A stretch of 64,000 bases of DNA from JAKANT01 sp035502095. GTDB taxonomy: Bacteria > Pseudomonadota > Gammaproteobacteria > Burkholderiales > Burkholderiaceae_F. The position numbers and the translations under genes were made by a program. Location of the stretch: assembly GCA_035502095.1 (NCBI GenBank), contig DATJUX010000026.1, positions 62,001 to 126,000 of the forward strand, written 5' to 3'. The notes beneath the pieces were generated by a model. That model was not told the origin of the DNA and did not search any database. It was given only the letters and a program-made list of their open reading frames with translations. Positions 52,106 to 60,964 of this stretch are shown in pieces. Within the stretch, counting starts at the first letter, position 1. Every line of letters begins with the position of its first letter.

Positions 52106-52813
52106 TCAATCCGCGCGCCTTGCGCGCCGCCAGCTTGCGCTGAATCGCGCATGCGCGCGGTCCATGTGATGTTGCATGGCCTGGCGTGCACCGTCCGCGT
52201 CGTGCTTGCGGATGGCGGCCAGCACCGCGCGATGCTCCTCGATCGCCGCCTGCCAGGAACGCGGCGACTCGAAGTGGTTGCCGAGCTGGCGGAACAGCTT
52301 GCCGTCGCGTGCGTCCCAGAAGCGGTGGACCAGGTCGACCAGCACGCCGTTGCCGGCCGCCTCGGCGATCGCGACATGGAACGCGCGATCGCCGTCCAGC
52401 GGAGCATTGCCCGCGGCGGCCGCGGCCTCCATCGCCGTGAGCGTCTCCGCGATGGCGGCGATGTGCCTGCGGGTCGCGAGCCGGGCCGCCTGGGCCGCCA
52501 CTTCGCGTTCGATCAACGCGCGCGCGCGGATCAGTTCGAGCGGCCCCCACTCGCTGTCGGGGGCCGGGCGCGCCCCATTGAGCTTGCGGCGCACGTACAC
52601 GCCCGAGCCGCCGCGGATCTCGACCAGCCCCTCGACCTCGAGCGCGATCAGCGCTTCGCGCACCGAAGGCCGGCTGACACGCAGCTGCTGCGCCAGGTCG
52701 CGCTCGGCCGGCAGGCGCTCGCCGGCCGGGAACTCGCCGGCCGCGATCAGCTTGCGTAACTGGTCGGCGATCTGGCGGTACAGGCGGCGCGACTCGATGT
52801 TCTGCAACGGCAT
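52106..52813 (-). CDS. GntR-family regulator (FadR/FCD type) of the sugar-acid genes
   Basis: A 235-residue regulator: winged helix RLYRQIADQLRKLIAAGEFP ... LPAERDLAQQLRVSRPSVREAL and an FCD domain with metal-ligand positions RAFHVAIAEAAGN, EEHRAVLAAIRK and QHHMDRAHARF. It is divergent to the SDR gene and precedes the dehydratase gene, with a TGGTCAGACCA operator between the divergent starts. It probably represses both units until a sugar-acid intermediate binds. Confidence 0.88.
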   Translation of the reverse strand: MPLQNIESRRLYRQIADQLRKLIAAGEFPAGERLPAERDLAQQLRVSRPSVREALIALEVEGLVEIRGGSGVYVRRKLNGARPAPDSEWGPLELIRARALIEREVAAQAARLATRRHIAAIAETLTAMEAAAAAGNAPLDGDRAFHVAIAEAAGNGVLVDLVHRFWDARDGKLFRQLGNHFESPRSWQAAIEEHRAVLAAIRKHDADGARQAMQHHMDRAHARFSASWRRARRAD

Positions 52814-52861
52814 GACGGCAGGTGCGCGTGGGCGAGTTGGCCGGGCCCGCAGTGGCCAAGT

Positions 52862-52872
52862 GGTCAGACCAA
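52862..52872. promoter_or_regulatory. FadR-type operator
   Basis: TGGTCAGACCA is an 11-bp palindrome around a central A and matches the TNGTNNNACNA pattern of FadR-subfamily regulators. It lies just upstream of a possible extended -10 (TGCTAACTT, 52879-52887) for the rightward unit. Confidence 0.65.
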
Positions 52873-52978
52873 TTTCATGCTAACTTCGCCGCCGCCATAC
52901 AACAAGTCCGAACAAGCCCTCCGACTCGATACGGGTGCGCGCCGCGGGAAACCGGAGGAGCAGCGACCGAGGTTGACG

Positions 52979-53713
52979 GTGAGACTGAAGGGCAAGAGCG
53001 CGCTGGTCACCGCCGCCGGGCAAGGCATCGGACGTGCCGCGGCGCTGGCGATGGCTGCCGAGGGCGCGCAGGTCCTCGCGACCGACGTGAACCCGCAGCT
53101 GCTGGCAGCCTACGCCGGCGTCGCGAACGTGCGCACCGAGGCGCTAGACGTGCTCGACCGCGCCGCGATCGAGCGCACGATCGGCGGCATGGCATCGCTG
53201 TCGGTGCTCTTCAACTGCGCCGGCTTCGTGTTCAATGGCACGATCCTGCAGACCGAAGATCGCGACTGGGATTTCAGCTTCAACCTCAACGTCCGCTCGC
53301 AGTTCTGGACCATCCGCGCAGCGCTGCCGAAGATGATCGCGGGCGGCGGCGGATCGATCATCAACATGGCCTCCGTCGCCTCCAGCGTCAAGGGCATCGC
53401 GAACCGCTGCGTGTACGGGGCGACCAAGGCCGCGGTGATCGGCCTCACCAAGGCGGTGGCGATCGATCACGTCGCGCAGGGCGTGCGCTGCAACGCCATC
53501 TGTCCGGGCACGGTGGATACGCCGTCCCTGGGCGAGCGCATCAGCGCCAGCACCGATCCGGTCGCGGCGCGCCGGAACTTCATCGCGCGCCAGCCGATGG
53601 GCCGGCTTGCCAGGGCCGAGGAGATCGCACCGCTGATCGTCTATCTCGCCAGCGACGAGGCCGCCTTTGCCACCGGCCAGGCGTTCATCGTCGACGGCGG
53701 CATCGCCATCTGA
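52979..53713 (+). CDS. SDR-family dehydrogenase, 2-keto-3-deoxy-sugar-acid type
   Basis: A 244-residue classical SDR. The cofactor loop is TAAGQGIGRA (11-20), NCAGFVFNG follows, the catalytic Ser is in NMASVASSVKG (about 132) and the YxxxK is Y143/K147 (VYGATKAAV). The TAAGQGIG opening resembles 2-keto-3-deoxy-L-fuconate dehydrogenases and BDH2-like enzymes. With the UxaA dehydratase and the FAH hydrolase it suggests a non-phosphorylative sugar-acid route ending in a diketo-acid cleavage. GTG 52979 follows GAGG; a TTG six bases upstream is possible. Confidence 0.85.
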   Translation: MRLKGKSALVTAAGQGIGRAAALAMAAEGAQVLATDVNPQLLAAYAGVANVRTEALDVLDRAAIERTIGGMASLSVLFNCAGFVFNGTILQTEDRDWDFSFNLNVRSQFWTIRAALPKMIAGGGGSIINMASVASSVKGIANRCVYGATKAAVIGLTKAVAIDHVAQGVRCNAICPGTVDTPSLGERISASTDPVAARRNFIARQPMGRLARAEEIAPLIVYLASDEAAFATGQAFIVDGGIAI

Positions 53714-53738
53714 TCCTTCCCTTCAACGAAAGCTCGCG

Positions 53739-54590
53739 ATGAAACTGGTGCGATTCGGCGCCGCCGGCAAGGAAAAGCCCGGCCTGATCGATGCGGACGG
53801 GGTTCTGCGCGACCTGAGCAAGGTCGTTCCGGATATCGGGCCCGCGCAGTTGGGCGACGCGGCCCTGGCACGACTGCGCAAGCTCGACAGCAAGCGGCTG
53901 CCCGCCGTGAGGAGCTCGCCACGCTTCGGGGCTCCGGTCAACGGGGTCGGCAAGTTCATCGCGATCGGCCTCAACTATCGCGACCACGCGGCCGAGTCGG
54001 GCCAGCCCATCCCGAAGGAACCGGTCGTCTTCATGAAGGCGGTGACGTGCATCCAGGGTCCGGACGATCCGGTGATGCTGCCCAAGGGCTCGAAGAAGAT
54101 GGACTGGGAGGTGGAGCTTGGCGTGGTGATCGGCACCCGCGCACGCTACGTGAGCAAGCGCCGCGCGCTCGAGCATGTCGCCGGTTACTGCGTCGTGAAC
54201 GACGTGAGCGAACGCGAGTTCCAGCTCGAACGCGGCCCGCAGTGGGACAAGGGCAAGGGCTGCGACACGTTCGGGCCGATCGGGCCGTGGCTGGTCACGC
54301 GCGACGAGATTCCCAACGTGCGGAAACTCGGCCTCTGGCTCGACCTGAACGGCAAGCGCACGCAGACCGGCAACACGAACACGATGATCTTCGACGTGGC
54401 GACCATCGTGAGCTACCTGAGCGAGTTCATGACGCTGATGCCGGGCGATGTGATCACCACTGGCACGCCGCCGGGAGTCGGCCTGGGCATGAAGCCGGAG
54501 CCGGTATTCCTGAAGCGCGGCGACGTAATGCGGCTCGGCATCGACGGGCTGGGCGCGCAGACGCAGAAGGTGGTTGCATTCAAGCGCTGA
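53739..54590 (+). CDS. FAH-family hydrolase (diketo-acid type)
   Basis: A 283-residue fumarylacetoacetate hydrolase-family protein. It has FIAIGLNYRDHAAESG, the metal ligands in DWEVELGVVIG, VVNDVSEREFQ with the family DxSER stretch, QWDKGKGCDTFGPIGPW and MTLMPGDVITTGTPPGVG. The QWDKGKGCDTFGPIGP pattern is typical of sugar-acid hydrolases acting on 2,4-diketo-3-deoxy acids to give pyruvate and a smaller acid. It follows the SDR gene by 25 bases on the same strand. Substrate is inferred from context. Confidence 0.86.
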   Translation: MKLVRFGAAGKEKPGLIDADGVLRDLSKVVPDIGPAQLGDAALARLRKLDSKRLPAVRSSPRFGAPVNGVGKFIAIGLNYRDHAAESGQPIPKEPVVFMKAVTCIQGPDDPVMLPKGSKKMDWEVELGVVIGTRARYVSKRRALEHVAGYCVVNDVSEREFQLERGPQWDKGKGCDTFGPIGPWLVTRDEIPNVRKLGLWLDLNGKRTQTGNTNTMIFDVATIVSYLSEFMTLMPGDVITTGTPPGVGLGMKPEPVFLKRGDVMRLGIDGLGAQTQKVVAFKR

Positions 54591-54652
54591 GGTCGCCCCG
54601 ATTGTCAAAACGACCCCGGGGTCCGGCCGGGCGAAGGTCTCAGACTGCTGGC

Positions 54653-54683
54653 GCCGAGATTGCTCGCGCCGCTCGGAATGACG
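54653..54683. repeat. Dispersed repeat, GTCATTCCGAGC type (inverse orientation)
   Basis: GCCGAGATTGCTCGCGCCGC then TCGGAATGACG ends with the reverse complement of CGTCATTCCGAG. It lies just before the tagH stop codon. Confidence 0.55.
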
Positions 54684-54696
54684 CCGCGCGCGAGAC

Positions 54697-56004
54697 TCAG
54701 GCCTGGCTGTCGTCGTCGACGGCCGAGGCGCGCGCCAGCTCGGCGAGCTGCGCCTCGTAGGCCTGCAGGAAGGCCTTGCCGAACAGCGAGTCGAAGTCGT
54801 CCTCGACCTCGCGCAGAATCTCGGCGTACTGCTCGCCGAACTGCTCCCACAGCTTCGCCCGCCGGTTGACGGGCAGCAGGTGGTCCCACATTCCTTTCGG
54901 CGCGAGACGGGCTTCGAGCGCGACTGGATCGAACCGTTCCAGCACCGCCTCGAGCGCGGCGCGCATGCCGGCGAGCACGGCGACCTGGTGCGCGCGCAGA
55001 TCGCCGAAAGCGTCGTGGAGGGCGTCGCGCGGGCCGATGAAACCGCGCAGCGGCGGCCCGAGCAGGTGCGTGAGGGCCGCGTCGACATTGGGCGAGAACT
55101 TGAGCGGATTGTTGCCGCGGGTCTGCAACATCGTTGCGCCGGCGCCGAGCTCCCGCTTGGCGATCGTGCGCGCCGCGAGCAGGGCGAGCGTTCCGGTCAG
55201 TGCCTCGCGCAGCAACTCGCCAATTAGCTGCAGGCGTTGCGGCGAGCGCTCGGCGGCGGGAGGGACCGCCACGCCAAGCCCGCCGTACAACGCCTTGACC
55301 ATCTCGTCCTCAGCGGCCGGCCGCTCCGGTGCGGCGTCCTTGCGGACCTTGTCTGGAACCGCAGGGGCCGGCGTCGGCGCCCGGACTGGTGCGGCATCGC
55401 CTTTCGCTGACGGCGCCGCCGGCGCGAGCCTCGGTGCTGCGATCGGCGCGCGGGGCTTCTCGGGCGGCTGGGCCGGCGCGCGCCCCGGTGCCGGCGCCTG
55501 TTGCGGCGCGCCAACCGCATTGGGCTGGATGATCGAGGCCTTGAGGAGGTCGTCGAACACACCGCCTCGAGCGGGGCGATTTCCACCACCGAGAATGGCG
55601 AGTGGATCGCCGGCGCGCTGGGGCACGGCAGGCGCGGGCGCCCCGGCTGGCATCGCTTTCGCGGCTCCTTCGTTGAGGGTGCGCTCGACGCGCATCACAT
55701 AAGGCCCGATGCGGATCTCGGCGCCGACATCGAGCGGCGACTCGACGTCCGCGGGCAGCTGCCGCCCGTTGAGGCGGATGTCCAGGTTCGTGCCGATCGG
55801 GCGGATGAAGTGCCGGCCGCCCTGGCTCGAGATCAATGCCTGCTTGCGGGAAATCGCACGGTCCGGATCCGGAAGGACCAGCGTGCAACCGACCCCACGT
55901 CCAAGATCGCCGGTCGATTCGCCGAACCGCGCCGCCAGCGGAACACCCAGCGACAGCGCGCTCGCCGGCGCGCCGTCCTTCGACACGATCCGGATCCAGA
56001 TCAT
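54697..56004 (-). CDS. tagH: T6SS-associated FHA protein TagH
   Basis: A 435-residue protein with an N-terminal FHA domain: GRGVGC (about 35-40), then DPDRAISRKQALI with the phosphothreonine-binding Arg/Ser, and NLDIRLNGRQL. A long Ala/Pro-rich linker leads to the C-terminal TagH (ImpI/VasC) domain with LLREALTGTLALLAAR, LKFSPNVDAALTHLLG, GFIGPRDALHDAFGDL and FLQAYEAQLAELARA. In T6SS loci it is the phospho-target of the PpkA kinase that triggers assembly. It is divergent from the FecR gene, and a Ser/Thr kinase lies about 2 kb away. Confidence 0.9.
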   Translation of the reverse strand: MIWIRIVSKDGAPASALSLGVPLAARFGESTGDLGRGVGCTLVLPDPDRAISRKQALISSQGGRHFIRPIGTNLDIRLNGRQLPADVESPLDVGAEIRIGPYVMRVERTLNEGAAKAMPAGAPAPAVPQRAGDPLAILGGGNRPARGGVFDDLLKASIIQPNAVGAPQQAPAPGRAPAQPPEKPRAPIAAPRLAPAAPSAKGDAAPVRAPTPAPAVPDKVRKDAAPERPAAEDEMVKALYGGLGVAVPPAAERSPQRLQLIGELLREALTGTLALLAARTIAKRELGAGATMLQTRGNNPLKFSPNVDAALTHLLGPPLRGFIGPRDALHDAFGDLRAHQVAVLAGMRAALEAVLERFDPVALEARLAPKGMWDHLLPVNRRAKLWEQFGEQYAEILREVEDDFDSLFGKAFLQAYEAQLAELARASAVDDDSQA

Positions 56005-56231
56005 GAGGACCGCCGGGGATCAGGCATGCGGGGCTTATACCACCGTGGGGTGCTGTTCCCTCGACGGGACCGTGTGCTCGGAACGAGCGCATGCCGGCGC
56101 CGCGCGCCCGGGCTGCCGCGCAGCCTGTCGGATAGTTGCATTGACACCCGCAAATGCGGCAGCCAAGATTCATTAGCAGGTGGGGGATGGCGCCGGTTAG
56201 AGCCTGCGCCTATCCACGGCAAGGAGGTAGC

Positions 56232-57185
56232 GTGGGCGTTTTCCGTTCGATTGTGCTGGCCGCAATGCTTGCCGCGGTCTGCTGGAGCGCTCACGCTGAC
56301 GTTCCCGGCACCATCACGATCCTCGAAGGCGAAGCGCAGATCTTTCGCGGCATGGCGCGTTATGCCGCCGCCGAGGGGGTGCGCCTTGGCCTGGGCGACA
56401 TCGTCGAGACGGGCGACAACACGTTCATCCAGATCGAACTCGGCGATCAGTCGACGCTGCAGCTCGGCGGCATCAGCCGGGTCATGATCAACGGCGGCCC
56501 GGGCAAGACCAAACCCGAACGCTGGCTGTATCTGATGAACGGGTGGGCCAAGGTGTCCGGCGTCAAGCGCGACCCGAAGGCGGAGGCCGCGTTTGAGGTG
56601 CGCGCGCCGCTGTTCGAGCTCCCGCCGAACCCGGCGGTCGTCGTGCTGCTTGCGACGCCGAGCGACGTGCAGCTGTTCGTCGAGCGCGGCGAAGTCCGGC
56701 TCGCCGAGCGCCAGCGCAGCGGGCCCTCGACATCGGTCGCGCTCAAGTCGGGCGACACGTATCGGCGCAAAGCGTCGTCGCGCGGCGCGGTGACGCAAGA
56801 GCCAACGCCCGAGTTCCTCGCCAAGATGCCGAAATACTTCCGCGACACGCTGCCGTCGCGCATGGAGCGCTTCCGTGACGCCGACGTCAAGCCCAAGGAG
56901 GCGCCCGACTTCGGTTACGCCGACGTCGAGCTGTGGCTCAAGGCTGAACCGTCGATTCGGCGTCCGTTCGTTCAGCGCTGGAAGGCAAAGGCATTCCGGG
57001 ACCCTGCCTTCAAGGCTGCCATCGTCGCCAACATGAACCAGCATCCCGAGTGGGATCCGGTGCTTTTCCCGGAGAAATACCTGCCGAAGGAGCCGCCCCC
57101 GACGCCGCCGCCCTCGGTCCAGGCGCAACAGCCGGCGCCCGTGTCGCCCGACCCCACGAACCAGAACCCGCCACCTTCGCGATAG
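56232..57185 (+). CDS. Exported FecR-domain protein
   Basis: A 317-residue exported protein. GTG 56232 after AAGGAGGTAGC is a very strong start, giving a signal peptide (residues 1-22, ending HA). A FecR-like domain follows: PGTITILEGEAQIFRG, GLGDIVETGDNTFIQIELG and QLGGISRVMING. A Pro-rich tail ends the protein (PPPTPPPSVQ). FecR proteins usually pass signals across envelopes; here, ten bases before a haem-sensor gene at the T6SS edge, it may be part of signal input. Not a known T6SS component. Confidence 0.8.
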   Translation: MGVFRSIVLAAMLAAVCWSAHADVPGTITILEGEAQIFRGMARYAAAEGVRLGLGDIVETGDNTFIQIELGDQSTLQLGGISRVMINGGPGKTKPERWLYLMNGWAKVSGVKRDPKAEAAFEVRAPLFELPPNPAVVVLLATPSDVQLFVERGEVRLAERQRSGPSTSVALKSGDTYRRKASSRGAVTQEPTPEFLAKMPKYFRDTLPSRMERFRDADVKPKEAPDFGYADVELWLKAEPSIRRPFVQRWKAKAFRDPAFKAAIVANMNQHPEWDPVLFPEKYLPKEPPPTPPPSVQAQQPAPVSPDPTNQNPPPSR

Positions 57186-57195
57186 AGAGAGTTGT

Positions 57196-58068
57196 ATGAA
57201 GCTGCTTCTCAAGTTCAACCTCGTCTTCCTGCTGATCTTTGCGGCCGGACTCGCCGCGACGGGACGCGTCTCGTGGTCCCTGCTCGAGCGCAACGCGCGC
57301 GCCGAAATCGCGGAAAATGCGCGCCTGTTGATGGACACCGCCATCGCCGCTCGCGTGTACACGTCGAAGCAGATCGCGCCGCTGCTGCAGACGCAGATGA
57401 AATATTCCTTCCTGCCGCAGTCGGTGCCCGCGTACTCCGCGACCGAGGTGTTCCAGGACCTCAACAAGAAGCACACCGAGTACGGCTACAAGGAAGCGAC
57501 GCTGAACCCGACCAATCCGCGCGACCGCGCGGTCGAGTGGGAGACCGACATCATCCAGCAGTTCCGCACCGGCGCCAGCGCAGCCGAGATCGTCGGCGAT
57601 CGCGAGACGCCGACCGGGCGCTCCTTTTACGTCGCCAGGCCGCTGCGTATCACCGATGCGAACTGCCTGGCCTGCCACAGCACGGTCGACGCGGCGCCCA
57701 AGACCATGATCGAGCGCTACGGCACCGCCAACGGCTTCGGCTGGAACCTGAACGAAGTCGTCGGCGCGCAGATCATCTCGGTGCCCACGCGGGTGCCGCT
57801 GGACCGCGCCGAGCAGGCGTTCAAGGTGTTCATGACCTCGATCACCGCGGTGTTCATCGTCATCGGCATCATGCTCAACCTCATGCTGTGGATGATGGTG
57901 ATCCGCCCCGTGGCGAAGCTCTCGCAGTTCGCCGACCGGGTGAGCCTCGGCGAGCTGGAGATTCCGGAATTCAAACGCACCGCGAACGACGAAATCGGCG
58001 TCCTGGCGAAATCCATCGCCCGGATGCGGACAAGCATGGTGCAGGCCATGAAGATGCTGGAAACTTGA
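57196..58068 (+). CDS. Membrane sensor with DUF3365 haem motif and HAMP domain
   Basis: A 290-residue protein with two membrane helices (about 5-22 and 213-236) bracketing a periplasmic DUF3365/Tll0287-like domain. That domain contains CLACH at 157-161, a c-type haem attachment motif in NCLACHSTVDAAPK, suggesting redox or gas sensing. A HAMP domain (about 235-288) ends the protein; no kinase or methyl-acceptor domain follows, so output must go to another protein. A Ser/Thr kinase gene begins 43 bases downstream. Between FecR and kinase genes at a T6SS locus, it may replace the TagQRST sensors of Pseudomonas. Confidence 0.85.
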   Translation: MKLLLKFNLVFLLIFAAGLAATGRVSWSLLERNARAEIAENARLLMDTAIAARVYTSKQIAPLLQTQMKYSFLPQSVPAYSATEVFQDLNKKHTEYGYKEATLNPTNPRDRAVEWETDIIQQFRTGASAAEIVGDRETPTGRSFYVARPLRITDANCLACHSTVDAAPKTMIERYGTANGFGWNLNEVVGAQIISVPTRVPLDRAEQAFKVFMTSITAVFIVIGIMLNLMLWMMVIRPVAKLSQFADRVSLGELEIPEFKRTANDEIGVLAKSIARMRTSMVQAMKMLET

Positions 58069-58111
58069 GGGTGCGGCCCGGCAGAACGGGCCGTCCTGAT
58101 TGCCGAAACCG

Positions 58112-59527
58112 ATGAACAGTCCGCAGCGCCTCGGCAAATACCCGATCACCGGAATTCTCGGCAAGGGGGCGATGGGGATCGTCTATCGCGGGTACGACCC
58201 CGTCATCAAGCGCCCGGTCGCCATCAAGACCATCCGGCGCGAACTGATCGAGGAGGACGAGCGCGCCGAGTCGCTGGCCGGGCGCTTCCGCAAGGAGGCG
58301 CAGGCGGCGGGCGCGCTGAATCACCCCGGCATCGTCGCGATCTACGAATACGGCGAGGACACGAACCACGCGTTCATCGCGATGGAATACGTCGAGGGCA
58401 ACAGCCTGCGCGAATACCTCGCGCGCGGGGCACGCTTCGAAGAACGCGACATCGTGAGCATCATGTCGCAGCTGCTCGATGCGCTCGACTACGCGCACAA
58501 GCGCGCCGTGTGGCATCGCGACGTCAAGCCGGCCAACATCATCATCATGGGCAACGGCCGCATCAAGCTGGCAGACTTCGGCATCGCCCGCATCGAATCG
58601 AGCGACCGCACGCTCGCCAACGTCATCATGGGCACGCCCGGCTACATCGCCCCCGAGCACTACCTGGGGCAGCCGACCGACCATCGTATCGACATCTTTT
58701 CCGCCGGCGTGCTGTTCTACGTGCTGCTAGCGGGGCAGGCGCCATTCCGCGGCCGCCCCGAGGCGATCATGCACGACGTCTGCTATCACGATCCGGCGCC
58801 GCCTTCCGAGGCGGACCCGGCGCGCCGGTGGGCGAAATACGACGCCATCGTGGGGCGTTCCATGGCCAAGGCGCCCGACAATCGCTTCGGATCCGCGGGT
58901 GATTTTCGCGCCGCGATCCTTGCCGAATACGCACGGCCAGTGAGCGAGTCGATCTCCGAGTCGACCATCATCCGCCATCCCGTGCGTCCGACGCCCGGAG
59001 GCGAAGGCAGCACGCCGCAATCGCAGAAGCCACCGTCGCTCTCGAGCGGCGGCACCGCGCCGCCGCCAGGGTGGGAGGTCAAGGTCCTGTCCACCGTCGA
59101 GGTCGAGCTCGCGCGTTACGTCGGGCCGGTGGCCAAGGTGCTGGTCCGACGCGCCGCGCGCCAGCACAAGAACCTGCCAGCGCTGGTGGCGGCGCTCGCC
59201 GTATCGATCGATGCATCGGCCGAACGCGACGCTTTCGCGCGTGCGGTGACCGGCCGCGGCTTGCAACGCGTCGCGACGCTCGTCCCGGCTGAAGGGACCG
59301 ACGTCTCGGCGGGCGAGACCGTGATGACGGGACCGCCGATGACCGAGCAGGACATGGAACGGGCGACGCGCGTCTTGACGACGTTCATCGGGCCGATCGC
59401 GAAGGTGATCGCCAAGCGCGCAGCCGGGCCCAACGTGAGCCGGCGCGATTTCTTCGCGCGCGTTGCGCAAAGCCTCGACAGCGAGGCGCAGCGCGAGCGA
59501 TTTCTGCGTGAGGCCGGCGGCTCGTAG
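58112..59527 (+). CDS. Ser/Thr protein kinase with duplicated C-terminal module (PpkA-like)
   Basis: A 471-residue soluble kinase: GKGAMGIVY loop (17-25), VAIKT Lys (39), HRDVKPAN (from 135), DFGIAR (from 155) and the APE segment YIAPEHY. No membrane helix is seen. After a Ser/Pro linker come two copies of a roughly 52-residue module: YVGPVAKVLVRRAARQ ... AVSIDASAERDAF and FIGPIAKVIAKRAAGP ... AQSLDSEAQRERF. The equivalents of T6SS PpkA phosphorylate the FHA protein; TagH is encoded nearby, but the link is inference. ATG 58112 is preferred to an upstream TTG. Confidence 0.88.
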   Translation: MNSPQRLGKYPITGILGKGAMGIVYRGYDPVIKRPVAIKTIRRELIEEDERAESLAGRFRKEAQAAGALNHPGIVAIYEYGEDTNHAFIAMEYVEGNSLREYLARGARFEERDIVSIMSQLLDALDYAHKRAVWHRDVKPANIIIMGNGRIKLADFGIARIESSDRTLANVIMGTPGYIAPEHYLGQPTDHRIDIFSAGVLFYVLLAGQAPFRGRPEAIMHDVCYHDPAPPSEADPARRWAKYDAIVGRSMAKAPDNRFGSAGDFRAAILAEYARPVSESISESTIIRHPVRPTPGGEGSTPQSQKPPSLSSGGTAPPPGWEVKVLSTVEVELARYVGPVAKVLVRRAARQHKNLPALVAALAVSIDASAERDAFARAVTGRGLQRVATLVPAEGTDVSAGETVMTGPPMTEQDMERATRVLTTFIGPIAKVIAKRAAGPNVSRRDFFARVAQSLDSEAQRERFLREAGGS

Positions 59528-59644
59528 CAGTCCGCCAGCCGGTTCGTCCGCGGCGGCGGGTGCCGCGCCCTGGGATCCACTGGCCGTGGCAAGTGCACAG
59601 CAAGACGTGCAACCAACGAGCGTGAAGAACCCCGTGTCGTCGCG

Positions 59645-60964
59645 ATGAGTCAGGATTACCGCGCTCTGGTCCGCGATGCGCTTCGGGCGGGCGGCGCCGG
59701 CAAGGTCGCAGAGAAGGCCGCGGCGGACGATCCCGATCCGGAGGCGACGCTCGTCGCGCGCCAGGGCGCAAGCGTTGAACTGCAGCGGCGCGTCGCCGGC
59801 ATCAACCCGCTGCTGGGCGCCGCCAACGTCCTGCTCGCCCTCGTGCCGCAGCTGCGGGCGACCACGTCGCATCCCGATCCCGCGCGGCTGCATCGGCAGC
59901 TGCTGACGCGCGTGACGGAGTTCGAGATCGCCGCAAAGGGCAGCGGCGTGCCGCCGCAGAAGGTGGTGGCCGCGCGCTACGTGCTGTGCACGTTCATCGA
60001 CGAGGTCGCGGCGGCGACACCCTGGGGCGGCAGCGGCGCCTGGGCCGAACACAACCTGCTGCAGGAGTTCCACGACGAACGCGACGGCGGGGAGAAGGCA
60101 TTCAAGCTGCTCGAACGGCTCGGCGAGGACGTCGCGGAGAATCTCGACGTGCTGGAGCTCTTTTACGTCTGCATCGCACTGGGCTTCGAAGGGCGCTACC
60201 GCGGCAAGCCGAACGGGCGCGCGCAGCTCGACGCGATCGCGGCGCGCCTGGTCGAGGTCCTGCGCCCGGAGGAGACGCGCCGGAATTCCCGCACCCTGTC
60301 GTTGCGCTGGGAAGGCGTGCTGATGCAGCGCAGCCGCACGCTCATGGTCCTGCCGATCTGGGTCGTCGTGGCGATCGGGAGCGCGATCGTGCTCGGCGCG
60401 TTCCTGCTCCTCAACGCGCGCCTGAACAGCCAGTCGCGGCCGGCGTTCCGCCAGATCGCGGCCGTGCCTGCGACGCTGCGCGGCGACGAGGGCGCCCCGG
60501 CAAATGCCGCGCCGGCGCCGGCGCGCCTCGCAACGCCGCTGGCCGCCGACATCGCCGCCAATGCCATCGAAGTGCGCGACGAGGCGCTGCGCTCGGTCGT
60601 AATCGTGCCGGCCGACTCGCTCTTTGCCGCCGGCACCGCGCAGATCGAGCCGCGCAACAACGAACTGCTCGGCCGGATCGCGCAGGCGCTCGCCATGCAG
60701 CCCGGTCAGGTGGTGGTGAGCGGACACGCCGACAACGTTCCGGTGAGCTCGCTGCAGTTTCCTTCCAGCTGGCACCTGACACGCGAACGGGCGAGCGCCG
60801 TGGCGGCAGTCCTCGTGCAGCGCGGCCTGCGTGCCGACCGGGTGCGCGCCGAGGGGCTTGCCGACGCGGAGCCGCGCGGACCGAATGCGACCCCCGCCGA
60901 ACGCGCGCGCAATCGCCGGGTCGAAATCGTTCTGCAACTGCCCCGGCCCGACGCTGCGCAATGA
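59645..60964 (+). CDS. tssL: T6SS protein TssL with OmpA-like domain
   Basis: A 439-residue inner-membrane T6SS protein. The N-terminal DotU domain has GINPLLGAANVLLALVPQLR, ARYVLCTFIDEVAAATPWG and FYVCIALGFEGRYRGKPNG. One helix (about 238-258) anchors it, then a C-terminal OmpA/peptidoglycan-binding domain (about 310-435; SGHADNVPVSSLQFPSSWHL, ERARNRRVEIVLQ) sits in the periplasm. It anchors the TssJLM membrane complex to the wall. Its stop overlaps the tssM start (ATGA). Confidence 0.93.
   Translation: MSQDYRALVRDALRAGGAGKVAEKAAADDPDPEATLVARQGASVELQRRVAGINPLLGAANVLLALVPQLRATTSHPDPARLHRQLLTRVTEFEIAAKGSGVPPQKVVAARYVLCTFIDEVAAATPWGGSGAWAEHNLLQEFHDERDGGEKAFKLLERLGEDVAENLDVLELFYVCIALGFEGRYRGKPNGRAQLDAIAARLVEVLRPEETRRNSRTLSLRWEGVLMQRSRTLMVLPIWVVVAIGSAIVLGAFLLLNARLNSQSRPAFRQIAAVPATLRGDEGAPANAAPAPARLATPLAADIAANAIEVRDEALRSVVIVPADSLFAAGTAQIEPRNNELLGRIAQALAMQPGQVVVSGHADNVPVSSLQFPSSWHLTRERASAVAAVLVQRGLRADRVRAEGLADAEPRGPNATPAERARNRRVEIVLQLPRPDAAQ

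Noticed and set aside
59463..59648. Short frame between the kinase and tssL genes, ending NPVSSR
   Set aside because: It overlaps the kinase end out of frame and lacks a start with a ribosome binding site in the free part. It might reflect a former tssL N-terminus, but evidence is too weak.
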